Shown here: piece by piece, positions 48,862 to 59,831 of the stretch
Layout: every line of letters starts with the position of its first letter
Position numbering within the stretch: the first letter of the stretch is position 1
NCBI GenBank assembly: GCA_963965975.1
Contig: OZ014411.1
Coordinates: forward strand, 10,107,501 to 10,171,500
Source: Xestospongia bergquistia
Taxonomy: Eukaryota > Porifera > Demospongiae > Haplosclerida > Petrosiidae
Reading direction: 5' to 3'
DNA: 64,000 bases
The notes under the pieces: generated by a model
Told to the model about the DNA's origin: nothing
Databases searched by the model: none
The model's input: only the letters and a program-made list of their open reading frames with translations
Made by a program: the position numbers and the translations under genes

Positions 48862-51367
48862 ATGATTAAATTAATTAAAAATAAGACCAATCAAGTGGAG
48901 AATGACAGACCTCGAACCATTAATATCTTCTTTGGATTTTTTTTGATGGTCAATCTTGTAGTAGGTACTGGTTTTCTCTCTATACCTTATGCCTTCTTTC
49001 ATGGAGGTATCTTGTCTGGGATACTGACAATATTGTTCATTACATTTCTATCTTGGCTATGTGCCACTTGGGTTATAGAAACTATGGCAAGATCACAGGC
49101 AAGTTAACCCAACTAGAGTAAGATGGTTAAGGAATATTAATATATACATGTGTATTTAGATTTTATACTGATTTAACAGCCTCAGATAAATCTACTATAC
49201 TTGTTTTTGTAGCAGACGTATCTCTTTACTTTCAATGTACATTAATACTTAGTTTCAATTAGCCAGACATATGGGAAAAATAAACTGTAAACAAACATGT
49301 GATTTGAGGTACATTGGACTGTTTCAATAATTTTCATGTCACCCAAATCTGCAAAGGTAGTGTGACTTGCTTCGGTTTCAAAATATAATCTAGAATAAGC
49401 ATTACTTTTCTTTATAAAAGGTTTACTAACTCTTTCAGAAATATTGTTATTCCACTGTGCAATTGAGAATACAAGTTTCCTCACGAGAGTATAAGGAAAT
49501 CGTACATGAAATTTGGTCACAATTCACAAATTCCTTTGAAACCAAATTTAATCTGTAAATAGCACTTTTCCTGTATGTCTGGCCATGTAAATGTGTTATA
49601 AAGGATATGTATGGTTAGGTTTAACACTTATAGGATTGATAATGTAATGGGTGTCGTTATATCCAAAACCTGTTCAATTCATTGCTATAATGACACATGA
49701 TGACTCAATAACATTATATACATTTCCTTAATATAGGGTGTAACTGATTTTAAGGAAACACTAACACCTGGTAGCTCTTCTCCTGCTCCTACAGATCAAA
49801 AGCCTGTGTTTAGCGTTATTACAACTCGCAAGTTTGAAACCAGTGAAATGTGTGAACTGTTTACAGGACGTTGGTCAAAAGTAGTATATCTGTTTCTGCT
49901 TACCTTCCAAAGTTTTTTAGGTTGTATGGCTTATTGCTCTGTAGCCGGATCAGCTTGGGCTACCAATCTACCTTTGAACTTTGGTAGAGTAGAAGAATGT
50001 ACAGGAGAGGACTTTAAAGAACACATACTTCCAGAAGATGGGTGTCGCTATGCATATCGATTCTGTGTCTTTTTGTTTGCTTGCATTGTGATTCCTTTCT
50101 CCCTTCTATCATTAAAAGAGCAAGTAGTTGTGCAGGTTGGACTTGGTCTATTACGTTTTGGTACTATTGGTGCTATAATCCTTTACTGTTTTATTCACTT
50201 GGTTCAGGGACATGAGATGGAAACTTGTTCTGATCCTGATGCATATAACACTTCTAAAAAAATAAATGCTACACTTGATTTCAGAGAGATCACTTTCAAG
50301 TTTGACATCACAGGCTGGCTCATATCAATACCTATCTTTACATATGCTCACTCTTTACATGTATCTATTCCATCTCTTACTCATCCTATTAGACAAAAGC
50401 AGTGGTTGGGTCATTTGTTTCATGTACTGTTCATTATAATAGGTGTGTGTTATATGCTACTTGGACTTATGGCATCACTATGGTTTAGAGATTGTATCAT
50501 TGAAACTTGTACTCTGAACTGGGTATGTTTGTAATTGTAATACATTTGCCATGACACCATATAATTGGCCATGAAATATAATTATAATCAGACCTACCTT
50601 TTGTATTATTTACTTGTACATTGCCCTATTTTGGTTCTAATCTTTATGCTGTTACCACATGTATATTATGTCTATGCTAACATGTTATACAATACTGCTC
50701 CAAATTCTTACATATTAACTCCGTAATTAGTTTTCATATTCTCATTTTTCAGGATCCATTTACAGAGCCAGGACATAGTACAGCTCTACGTGCTCTCTCT
50801 TACTTTATTACTCTATTCCCCAGTATTGATGTTGTGTCTGCTTATCCTTTAGCAGTACTTATCATGGTGAACAATATCTATACTGTAGTGTTAGGACAAG
50901 ATACAACTCAACATAAAGGATGGTATTATACTCTTATTCATTTAGGAATGAAATTTTTGGCTGCTATATTGCCAATTGGAGTGAGCTTTTTTGTGTCTAA
51001 TTTAGTGTTTGTCACTAAATATGCTGGTCTTATTGGGTTTTTTATCTGTTTCTATTTCCCCATTGTACTTCAGCTTCGATCACAATGGGTTTGTCAAAAA
51101 AAGTTTTCTTACATTTTGAAGGACATAAATTTGGCTGTTCAAGCTAAAGAAGATGTTTTAGTCAGTGATATTTCTGAGAAGACTCCTTTACTATCCTCAT
51201 CAGTACCATTTTCTAAACGTCTGTCCATATTTCTATGTGGTAAAGGTGCTCCATGTTATACTACACCTTATTCTCTACCTATTCTTAGTTCTCCTATTGT
51301 TGTTATAATAACAGGTATCATTACAGCATCATTTTTAGTGATGACTATTGCTGGTATATTTTCTTAG
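48862..51367 (+). CDS. TMEM104-like amino-acid-transporter-family protein
   Basis: Multi-pass membrane protein of the amino acid/auxin permease superfamily, closest in pattern to animal TMEM104. Exons 48862-49098, 49737-50522 and 50753-51367 give 545 residues, all junctions phase 0. The first exon encodes a charged leader, then FFLMVNLVVGTGFLSIPYAF, matching the family's conserved first helix, and a second helix ending WVIETMARSQ. Exon 2 carries about five more helices and an extracellular loop with Cys residues (EECTGEDF, EDGCRYAYRF, METCSDPD). Exon 3 supplies LFPSIDVVSAYPLAV and the last helices, with a TPLLSSS-type loop. About ten to eleven helices are likely. The first intron fits phase only with a GC-AG pair (CAG then GCAAGT). 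The ATG at 48862 is the first in frame. Substrate is unknown. Confidence 0.85.
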
Positions 51368-52783
51368 CTGTGTCAAATAACTTTTTGTTATAAGTATTAC
51401 TATACATGTTTTATTATTGTATTTGAACATTTTCTGTTTTTAAGCTTATTTAATTAATTTGTCTGTGAATAACTTTTGTGTGATAATGCAAGTTACATTT
51501 TAACCTGAGACTATTAATTTTATAAAATTTTGGCTGTGAAGAGAAGTAATCATCAAAAATAAAGGTTTTAAAAACATTACAATGATAACAAACTAAGTAT
51601 TTTGGGACTTAAATTTTAGGTTAATATTTAGACTGATAAATGTCACTAAAATGTGGAACCATAAAGTTCATAGTTACATTATACTATCACATTTAATTGA
51701 TCTGTATGTGAATAACTTTTGTGTGATATTGCAAGAGATGTTTTAGCATGAGACTGTTTGTTTTCATAAATTATTTCTGTGAAGAGAAGTGAACATCAAA
51801 AAATAAGGGTTTAAAACACTACAATGATAACAAAACTATGTATTTTAGAATTAATATTTTAGGTCAATATTTAGACTAATAAATATCACTAAAACATTAA
51901 ATCACAAATTCTACAGTTACTGCCACATTTATACTTGATAAATAATTTGAAATAATAAGTTCTTATATCCCCAATATCAAGCTTACATGATAAAAGAAAG
52001 AGTAAAGAATACATACTAGTTGTATATGTATACACATAGTCAGTGTTATTACTGCCTGTCTAAATTGTTTATATGTCAATGATAATAACAATATTCAACT
52101 AGTTGAACAATGACATTCTCCCAAACTGTAGTTATATTGGACAAATTAATTTTATACTGATAATAGTTTTAAAACTATGTTTAATATGTTGTCATACAAG
52201 GTACTAACATCCTTTACAGTACTTTGATGTTTGACTATGTCTGTTTCAGCTAGGAATTTAAAAGCACAAAGTTCAATGTTACATTATACTACCACATTTG
52301 TACTTAATAAATAATTTTCTTGACTGCATTGTTTATTCTATTACATGATAGTACATGTTTTATGTACAGAGTATTTTAGTGTCTGATAGTGTGGCCATTG
52401 CTTAACATGTTTATACATGTCAAAATTCTGTAGCAAAGTAAATGTATGTGCATTTTACTTGACTGTTTTCCTCATTAATATAAATTTAAACCTGTCATGC
52501 TAATAAGTGTCACACTAAATGGTTTATTAAGGTATGTCACTAATAATGATTTACTGTCATCTTCTATTTGGTTAGAGAGTTAATAAACAAGTAATACTAG
52601 GGACATTTCATATGTTGGTAAAATTAATTACTTTTAGTTTTAAACCTTTATACAACAAGTGTTTTTCAATGAAATTTTATTAATAAAATTACAAAAGTAA
52701 CATGTACATTACATTTGATAAGATGATATAGATATGTCATATAATAATAAATAAAATAAAGTGATAATCTAGTAAAGTAAACT
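51368..52783. repeat. Duplicated flanking sequence, no gene
   Basis: About 51455-51600 and 51700-51845 are diverged direct copies (both with GTGAATAACTTTTGTGTGAT and GTGAAGAGAAGT). About 51960-52780 is a segmental duplicate of 55920-56480 (AAAGAGTAAAGAATACAT, GATTTACTGTCATCTTCTAT), and part of it recurs at 57670-57890. It forms the 3' flank of the small three-exon gene family. Confidence 0.7.
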
Positions 52784-53481
52784 TTAGTTGTGACAATATA
52801 AAGCTAAATATATATATATTACAATATTAATTAAAATGATAACTCTACAATTTTGAAGACAATGAAGATAGTCCAATGATATTAAAATGTAGCTCATTCC
52901 ATGGCATTGATCAGTAATACAGTTATCTTCTGTAGTATTTCTCTCAGCTTCTGTAACAAGGCGAACTCCATTGACATCTCCTACACTTAAGTAGTAATTC
53001 TCTCCATTATGTACAGTCTTAAGTCTAACATTAATTTGAGTACCAATAGGTTCCATAGTAAACTCAGCTCCTGTACCTTGTGATCCCTATATACAAGATT
53101 AAGTTAAAGTTGTTACATAAAATGTTAATATACTCACTAAAGTCAGAGAGGCTGGATGTATAACAGTTAATTCCATTTGTCCCATTTGACTCTGACTGAT
53201 GATGTGACTTGTAGTATTTGGTTTATCCCAAATTTTAAGATTAACTAAACAAAATATGTTAATTAATATAGTTCAAATTAAATTGTACTTTGTAAAACAC
53301 AATATTATTAAAAAGATATAATTTTTTCAAACTTACAGGCATTATTTAAACTTGTGATACCTACAAGACCAATTCCTGGGATATGTGCCAAATGATATCC
53401 AGTTCCATTACAAAACAGAATGTTAGTGACATTAGCAGAAAGACTGGTAGTACTTTTAGTTGTACTGATAATATAAGACAT
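52784..53481 (-). CDS. Small three-exon protein, copy A (family founder here)
   Basis: Exons on the minus strand: 53481-53337, 53244-53138, 53086-52784; phases 1 and 0 agree. The protein is about 184 residues, starting MSYIISTTKSTTSLSANVTN. Its middle exon has KIWDKPNTTSH, and the third has GTQINVRLKTVHNGENYYL and SVGDVNGVRLVTEAERN. The alternating beta-strand pattern, with short NGENYYLSVGDVNGV turns, hints at a beta-trefoil-like or similar small beta fold, but I do not recognise a family. No signal peptide is evident. After the AERN segment this copy appears shifted by one base relative to copy B, giving a different hydrophobic tail; copy B's ending there is FWTIFTVFKTVE. So copy A may itself be altered at the C-terminus. 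Confidence 0.6.
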
Positions 53482-53519
53482 GATTATTGCTATAAATGAG
53501 AATATAGACAATTAGTATA

Positions 53520-54999
53520 ATTATTATTGAAGCTAAATTAAACTTACTTTACTTCTTCAAATGTTTTGTAATAGTTATAATGTTAACTAGTAGTTTTGGT
53601 ATCTTTTATATACTGAGTTTGACAGAAATTCAAGGCAAAATACTATGACAAGTTATGATGTACATCCTAATTAGAAAAGCAAGTCATTACAAAGTAACGC
53701 ATACTACAGGTCGTTGTCTTTCTTGTTAACAAGACATGTTATGTGCAAAGGCAAAGGAAATTCCTTTTATTATTACTATGGAATGTTGATAGGTCATTTC
53801 CTTTGAAGACTACTATAATTCAATTTCTTAAATGGATTTTTGTACTGATAAGTCAAATAAAAATTTGTGAGCTACTTGTCCTCTTTTGTGTCCAAGTTAA
53901 CATATGTAGGTAGATGAAGTTCACTAATTAGGGAGAAATCTTCTGATTAGCAGATGGAAACTATGAGGACCTATTTTGATAAGATAATTTTTAAACTGCA
54001 TAGTCATACTTTGCGCATTTCAACAAATGATAGATGAAACATGATAGAAGGAAATATACCCATATAGCTGACATTATATACATGTATATAAAATGAAATG
54101 ACTGGTGATATTAATAATCAGTTTGTGTTAATTAGTATAAGTGCATGCTTCTCAACACAAATAACCATCAATTAATAATAACAAACAATTGTAGAAATTA
54201 TTAACACTCCTGACAAATTACATGGTTGTGGTCCATGTAACTGGTTTGACATGGTTACCCAGAAAAAGTTTGGTATTGATATGTGGTATTCCATGAATTA
54301 TAATAACCTCCATAAGACAAATACTTTGGCAATGTCACAAATGGTTGTGGTACAAATACTGGCAGTTTTGAAGTAAGTAATGATAATATAAATGTGAATT
54401 ATTAGTGTTCCCTTTTTATAAACAAGGACTATAATACATGTCATCTATGTTGAATACATGGAGGGAAAATGATCTGGAACAATATCTATTATAAAAGTAC
54501 ACAATCAGACATTACTTCATAATTTCATTTACACGATATAATAATCATTTTTCACAAGCTAATTTTCTTCACACGTATAGAGGAGCTGATAGTACCACAG
54601 ACAGTATCAGAAATAGGCCTATGAGGTATGAAACCAGAGAACAGACTAACAGTTAGGGGGGAGCAGAAAGAATGAAGGATGTTCACTAGTGGATGTAGGT
54701 GTAGTCTCAGGGGAAGGAGCTTGCTCTAACCGTTGCAGAATATTCATATTATGGCTACTAGTAGATTTAACTTTGGCTTTACTGTTCAGGATGCTGGTGT
54801 GTTTAAATTCCTTTGAAATCCATCCTTAGCTTTGGCGTTGGAGATCAACCAGATTCTGAGCCAAGGAGAATACATTCTCGTCCAAGATATCGTAGTGGTG
54901 GGGATGATCCTAGAGCAACAATTTAAGTAAATGGAGATTCACTAGTGGATGTAGGTGGGGTCTCAGAGGTCGCTCTAACTATTGGGTAACGCCCATATT
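53520..54999. other. Duplicated upstream flank and partial 5' copy of next gene
   Basis: 53520-53900 (upstream of copy A) recurs inverted at about 57040-57330 and again near 58340-58500 and 59190-59310. 54190-54370 recurs inverted near 58960-59110. 54680-54830 resembles the 5' end of the PPSY gene (CACTAGTGGATGTAGGTG and TTACTGTTCAGGATGCTG), so it is a truncated tandem copy. No other gene was seen. Confidence 0.6.
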
Positions 55000-55842
55000 A
55001 TGGCTACTAACTGTGGCTCTACTGTTCAGGATGCTAGATCAACAAATTTAAGCATTGGTTATGTTACTGAGTCTGTGAAAGGTGTAAGTCTTGAAGCACC
55101 ACCTTCTTATGACGAATCTACCAAGGAACAAACTTTGGATGAGATAGAAAAAGAATTGAAACGACTTTGGGAAGATAATTGCAAAGAGAATGGTCACGAA
55201 AAAGCTTGGACTACTTTGATAGCTTATTTACAGATTTATTATCCTTACAAATCTAACCAAGAGCTATTCTATAAAGTGTGGGAAATTAAGTCACAGTATT
55301 CTCCATTGTCAAGTTACACTGTTGAGAAGCAAGTTTGGATTAGAATGTGGGTAAAACTACGATTAAAGAAGAGGGAAGCTACCTGGTTCGATGTTAGTAC
55401 CTTTATGTCGATGCCTTATGATGATCTCGTGAATACTACACTCCCTCTATTGAACAAAGGGGATCTTATTCCAGCTGTCATCAACCTTAATAAGGAAGGC
55501 CAAATTCAACCTATTGTATATCAATGGGAAAATCCTGAAGAAAGAAGTCTATTACTTTATTGGAATTACCACTTTTTTCATTCTGAATCAAAAGAACAAG
55601 CTTGGGAAAATTTGTTAAAATATGTTGATACTAAGCTTCTTCTCAAAGATCATTATGAATTAAGTCACAAAATGTTTGTACTCTCGATGAATGTATCGCC
55701 TGGTTTATTTCTCATGAATCGAGACAATCATTCAGAATATGTATACCATTTAAAGGTGTTCAATTCTCTGGCTAGCCTGTCAAGAAGAAATGTGACATGG
55801 AAGCAACTATTCCAAGACCCTTACAAAACTCTCAGTTCATGA
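55000..55842 (+). CDS. Unrecognised single-exon protein with PPSY motif
   Basis: An uninterrupted ORF of 280 residues from ATG at 55000 (the frame is open a little upstream, but without ATG) to TGA at 55840. Near residue 33 it carries EAPPSYDE, a PPxY motif of the type bound by WW domains of NEDD4-like ligases. The rest is acidic to neutral, helix-rich and Trp-rich (EKAWTTLIAYLQIYYPY, EERSLLLYWNYHFFH, KEQAWENLLKYVDTKLL). No signal peptide or membrane segment is seen. No domain recognised. Lack of introns could mean a retrocopy or a small native gene; no poly-A tail is seen. A truncated duplicate of its start lies at 54680-54830. It sits between duplicated copies A and B of the small three-exon family but is not homologous to them. 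Confidence 0.65.
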   Translation: MATNCGSTVQDARSTNLSIGYVTESVKGVSLEAPPSYDESTKEQTLDEIEKELKRLWEDNCKENGHEKAWTTLIAYLQIYYPYKSNQELFYKVWEIKSQYSPLSSYTVEKQVWIRMWVKLRLKKREATWFDVSTFMSMPYDDLVNTTLPLLNKGDLIPAVINLNKEGQIQPIVYQWENPEERSLLLYWNYHFFHSESKEQAWENLLKYVDTKLLLKDHYELSHKMFVLSMNVSPGLFLMNRDNHSEYVYHLKVFNSLASLSRRNVTWKQLFQDPYKTLSS

Positions 55843-56515
55843 TTTTGTGTATTAATAATAATTTGATAACGTGATAATGCTTTTTCTTTTGTCACACCTT
55901 TTTCTTTTATCATTTGAAGTATTAATCTTTTATGTCCCCAATATCAAACCGACATGAATAAAAAAGAGTAAAGAATACATGTAACATGTATTTGTATACA
56001 AATAGGTAGTGTTATTACTGTCTGTTTTATGTACAGAATATTTTAGTGTGAGTTTTGAGTGTCCATAACATAACATGTTTTATATGAGCAAATTCTGTAG
56101 TAATTACAAAGAAAAGGTATGTGCATTTTTTAAATATTTCCTCTTTGATGTGAGTTTTAAACCCAACCAGTAACTTATTAATAATTGTCAAAATAAATGG
56201 CTATGTCACTAATAATGATTTACTGTCATCTTCTATTTGGTTAGACAGCTATTGTCACTAATGTTGTGCTATGAACAAATAATACTAGGGACATTTTAGA
56301 TATTAGTAAATTAACTACAATTGATTTTAATCCTTTATAACAACAAATGTCATTCAATGAAATTTTTATTAATAAAATTACAAAGTAACATGTATATTAC
56401 ATCTGATAAGATGATATAGATATTCCATATAATAATAAAATAAAGTGATAATCTAGTAAAGTGGACTTTTCGTTGTGATAATAGAAAGTCAAAAATATAT
56501 ATATTATAATATTAA
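55843..56515. repeat. Duplicated 3' flank of copy B
   Basis: Counterpart of about 51960-52780. It shares AAAAGAGTAAAGAATACATG, TTACTGTCATCTTCTATTTG and TAAAGTGATAATCTAGTAAA in the same order and contains no gene. Confidence 0.65.
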
Positions 56516-57660
56516 TTACTCTACAGTTTTGAAGACAGTGAAGATAGTCCAAAATGTAGCTCTTTCCATGGCATTGTCACTATTGTGGTTAGCTTCTGCA
56601 TTATTTCTCTCAGCTTCTTTAACAAGCCAAACTCCATTGACATCTCCTACACTTAAGTAGTAATTCTCTCCATTATGTACAGTCTTAAGTCTGACATTAA
56701 TTTGAGTACCAATAGGTTCCATAGTAAACTCAGCTCCTGTACCTTGTGATCAATACATACAAAATAGTTTAAGTTCTAACATAAAATGATAATATACTCA
56801 CTAAAGTCAGAGAGGATGGATGTATAACAATTAATTCCATTTGTCCCATTTGACTCTGACTGATAATTTGACTTGTAGTATTTGGTTTATCCCAAATTTT
56901 AAGATTAACTAAACAAAATATGTTAATTAAAAAAATGTTAATAAAAGTAGTTCAAATTAAATGATACTTTGTAAGGCTTGATATTATTAAAAACAGATAT
57001 TTTTTTCAAACTTACAAGCATTATGTGTAAAAATCCATTTAAGAAATTCAATTAATGTAGTTTTCTAAGGAAATCACCTATCAACATTCCATTGCAATAA
57101 GAGAAGGAAGTCCCTTTACCTTCACACATAACATGTCTTGCTTTCAGGAAAGACAGTGTCCAGTAGAAAGCATTCCTTTATAAAAGATAAATTATAATAA
57201 TGACTTCCTTTTTTTAAAGAGGATATGTATCATAAGTTGTCATTACTAGCTCAAGTTGAGCTTCTGTCAAACTCAATACATAAAGGATATCAAAACTGCT
57301 AGTTAACATGAATTGTTACTGCTATAAAGAATGAATGAAGTAAAAATAAGTTTAATTTAACTTCAATAATAATCATACTCATTGTCTGTATTCTCATTTT
57401 TAACAATACTCATGGCTTATATTATCAATACAAATGAAAATACTAACAGTCTTTCTGCTAAGTTCACTAATGTTCTGTTTGTAGTGGAACTGGATATCAT
57501 TTGGCATATATCCCAGGAATTGGTCTTGTAGGTGTCATAAGTTTAAATAATACCTGTAAGTTTGAAAGAATTATCTCTTTTTAATAATATTATGTTTTAC
57601 AAATTACAATTTAATTTGAATTATATTAATTAGCATATTTTATTTAGTTAATCTTAAAAT
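56516..57660 (-). pseudogene. Small three-exon protein, copy B, split by inversion
   Basis: Exons 3 (56516 to about 56748) and 2 (about 56805-56908) are on the minus strand and close to copy A. The acceptor before exon 3 is lost (ATAG-G in copy A, TATTGAT here). Exon 1 is missing at its expected place near 57020. Instead exon 1 with its intron lies at about 57412-57650 on the plus strand, preceded by inverted upstream flank from 57025. Its frame also reads FVVELDIIW in place of FCNGTGYHL, a shift. So an inversion of about 630 bp split the gene. Exon 3 retains the ending FWTIFTVFKTVE. Confidence 0.75.
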
Positions 57661-57890
57661 ATGTACTATGAACAAGTAATACTAGTAGCATTTTATATAT
57701 AGGTAAATTAACTACTATTGGTTTAAATCCTTTATTACATACTACAAATGTTATTCAATGAAACTTTTATTTATAAAATTGCAAAAGTAACATGTACATT
57801 ATATCTGATAAGTTAATATAGATATTCCATATAATAATAAAATAAAGTGATAATCTAGTAAAATGGACTTTTGATTGTGATGATACCAAG

Positions 57891-58302
57891 TTAAATATAG
57901 ATATATATTACAATATTAATTAAAATGATGACTCTATAGTTTTGAAGACAGTGAAGATAGTCCAATGATATTAAAATGTAGCTCTTTCCATGACATTGGA
58001 TCAGTAACATGGTTAGTTTCTGCAGTGTTTTTGTAGTATTTGGCTTATCCCAATTTTTAAGATTAGCTAAGCAAAACATTTTAATTAATACAGTTTAAAT
58101 TAAATTGTACTTTGTAAAACACAATATTATTAAAAAGAGATAATTCTTTCAAGCTTACAGACATTATTTAAACTTGTGATACCTACAAGACCAATTTCTG
58201 GGGTATGTGCCAAATGATATCCAGTTCCATTACAAAACAAAAGGTTAGTGAAATTAGCAGAAAGACTGGTAGTATTTCAGCTGTATTGATAATATAAGCC
58301 AT
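57891..58302 (-). pseudogene. Small three-exon protein, copy C, deleted and shifted
   Basis: Exon 1 starts at 58302 (MAYIINT) but a lost base shifts the frame relative to copy A. Exon 2 runs straight into the end of exon 3 (WDKPNTTKTLQKL), because the rest of exon 2, the intron and most of exon 3 are deleted. It cannot make the family protein. Confidence 0.75.
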
Positions 58303-59380
58303 GAGTATCGCTAAAAATTAGAAGACAGGCAATTAGCATAATTATTATTGAACTTACTTTAACTTCTCTAATGTTTTATAACAGTTACAATTTCATGTTC
58401 ACTAGCAGTTTTGTATCCTTGATATACTGAGTTAGGTAGGAGCTCAAGTCAAGCTAGTAATGACATGCTATGATGCAAATCATCTTTACACATTCAACAG
58501 GTCACTGTGTTTCCTATTATAAGCAAGATAACTTATCTCAGAAGGTAAAGGGACTAGTACTTTTCCTTCAATTTTATGGTTTCTCTTTCTACAATGGAAT
58601 ATTAAACCATGTTTCAAATCATTTTATTTAGAAGACTGTTAATTTACTGGTTTTTTTATATTCTTGCACTTAAAATACAAAAAGAATAAATTGTGACCTA
58701 CTAGTCTTTTTATGTGAGCCCAAATTGATGGTCTCTGAACTGCATGGTCATACTTTGGGAATATATATATACTGCTATAAACAGCTTTGGCCCACTTTAG
58801 TGTGATGACAACTTAGCTTGGGAGAAATAAATTATATTTTGATGTAAATGGAAAGATGAAGTAATGCCTGATTGTATTTTTGTAACAGCTCGCTCTCCAT
58901 CAATGTAGTCCTTGTTATAATCACATTTCATTGTTATTACTTAATTCAAAACTACCAGCATCTGTTTCATAGCCATTTCTGACAATGCCAAAGTATTTGT
59001 CTTATAAAGGCTATCCTAATCCATGGAATGCCACATATCAATGCCAACTTTTCCCCCCCCTAACTATGTTAAACCATTTAACTGGACCATCCACATATAA
59101 TTTATCAGGGTCAGTTAGTGTATTCAAAATACTTTATAATTTTTGTTTTTGAACTATTACTACACATTAGCTATTACAAAGAAACACATTCTACAGGTCA
59201 CTGTCTTTCCTGTAAGCAAGACTGGTTATGTGAGAAGGCAAAAGGACTTCCTTTAAACATTATGGCTTCTTGTATTTCAATGGCATGTTGACAGGTCATT
59301 TTTGATGCTATTTGTGGACTTTACAAAGACGATATAAGATACTGGTTTGATTTAAGGTTAATAGTTATGTCTCTAGTCTA
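58303..59380. other. Duplicated spacer of the three-exon family
   Basis: Mostly copies of the upstream flank of copy A (58340-58700 and 59160-59310) and an inverted copy of 54190-54370 (58960-59110). A short C-run lies at 59052-59059. No gene seen. Confidence 0.55.
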
Positions 59381-59831
59381 CATTGTAAATGCTGTTCTTC
59401 AAGGTAGCAACATGACTCTACAGCTTGTACTGTCACTTATTATATTGGGGTAATTTACTCTAGCAGAAGGTGTGTTCTTACCATTTAAGAGTAAGACTTT
59501 AAATATATTGGACTTGTGGTTTATGGTACTTCTTTTGTTTATTATTTTAATATATGAGTCATTAGAGACTGCTTCTACTTTAATAACAACAACAACAACA
59601 ATTACATTTGTTCTCAGCTTTGTCACCTTTTTTGTCATCCTTCTATATTATAGTTATTTATCAATGAGTCATTTTCGTTGTATCAGGAAATGTGTTCAAT
59701 GTCTTTTTACTAATAATAATTGCAAGAGGATCAAAAAAATAGTTCTAAAGAGTAGTACTAGATCTAGATCGCAAAATGATCTGATGCCACCTCTGAGAGA
59801 TAATGACCATTTACAGGATGAAGAATGGTAA
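59381..59831 (+). pseudogene. C-terminal remnant of a multi-pass membrane protein
   Basis: The frame is open from 59454 to TAA at 59829, reading FTLAEGVFLPFKSKTLNILD, two hydrophobic helices (LWFMVLLLFIILIY; TFVLSFVTFFVILLYY), then a basic and acidic cytosolic tail. The same frame upstream reads NMTLQLVLSLIILG followed by a TAA at 59451, so a stop interrupts a longer membrane domain. The arrangement of a proline/lysine-rich loop before the last helices resembles the C-terminal region expected of large beta-helix receptor-like proteins such as the next gene, so it may be the tail of a lost paralogue. This link is inferred. No start codon or upstream exons were found. Confidence 0.45.

Noticed and set aside
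55000-55842. Endogenous viral matrix-like protein
   Set aside because: A PPxY motif near the N-terminus of an intronless ORF is reminiscent of viral late domains, but nothing else in the protein or its surroundings supports a viral origin.
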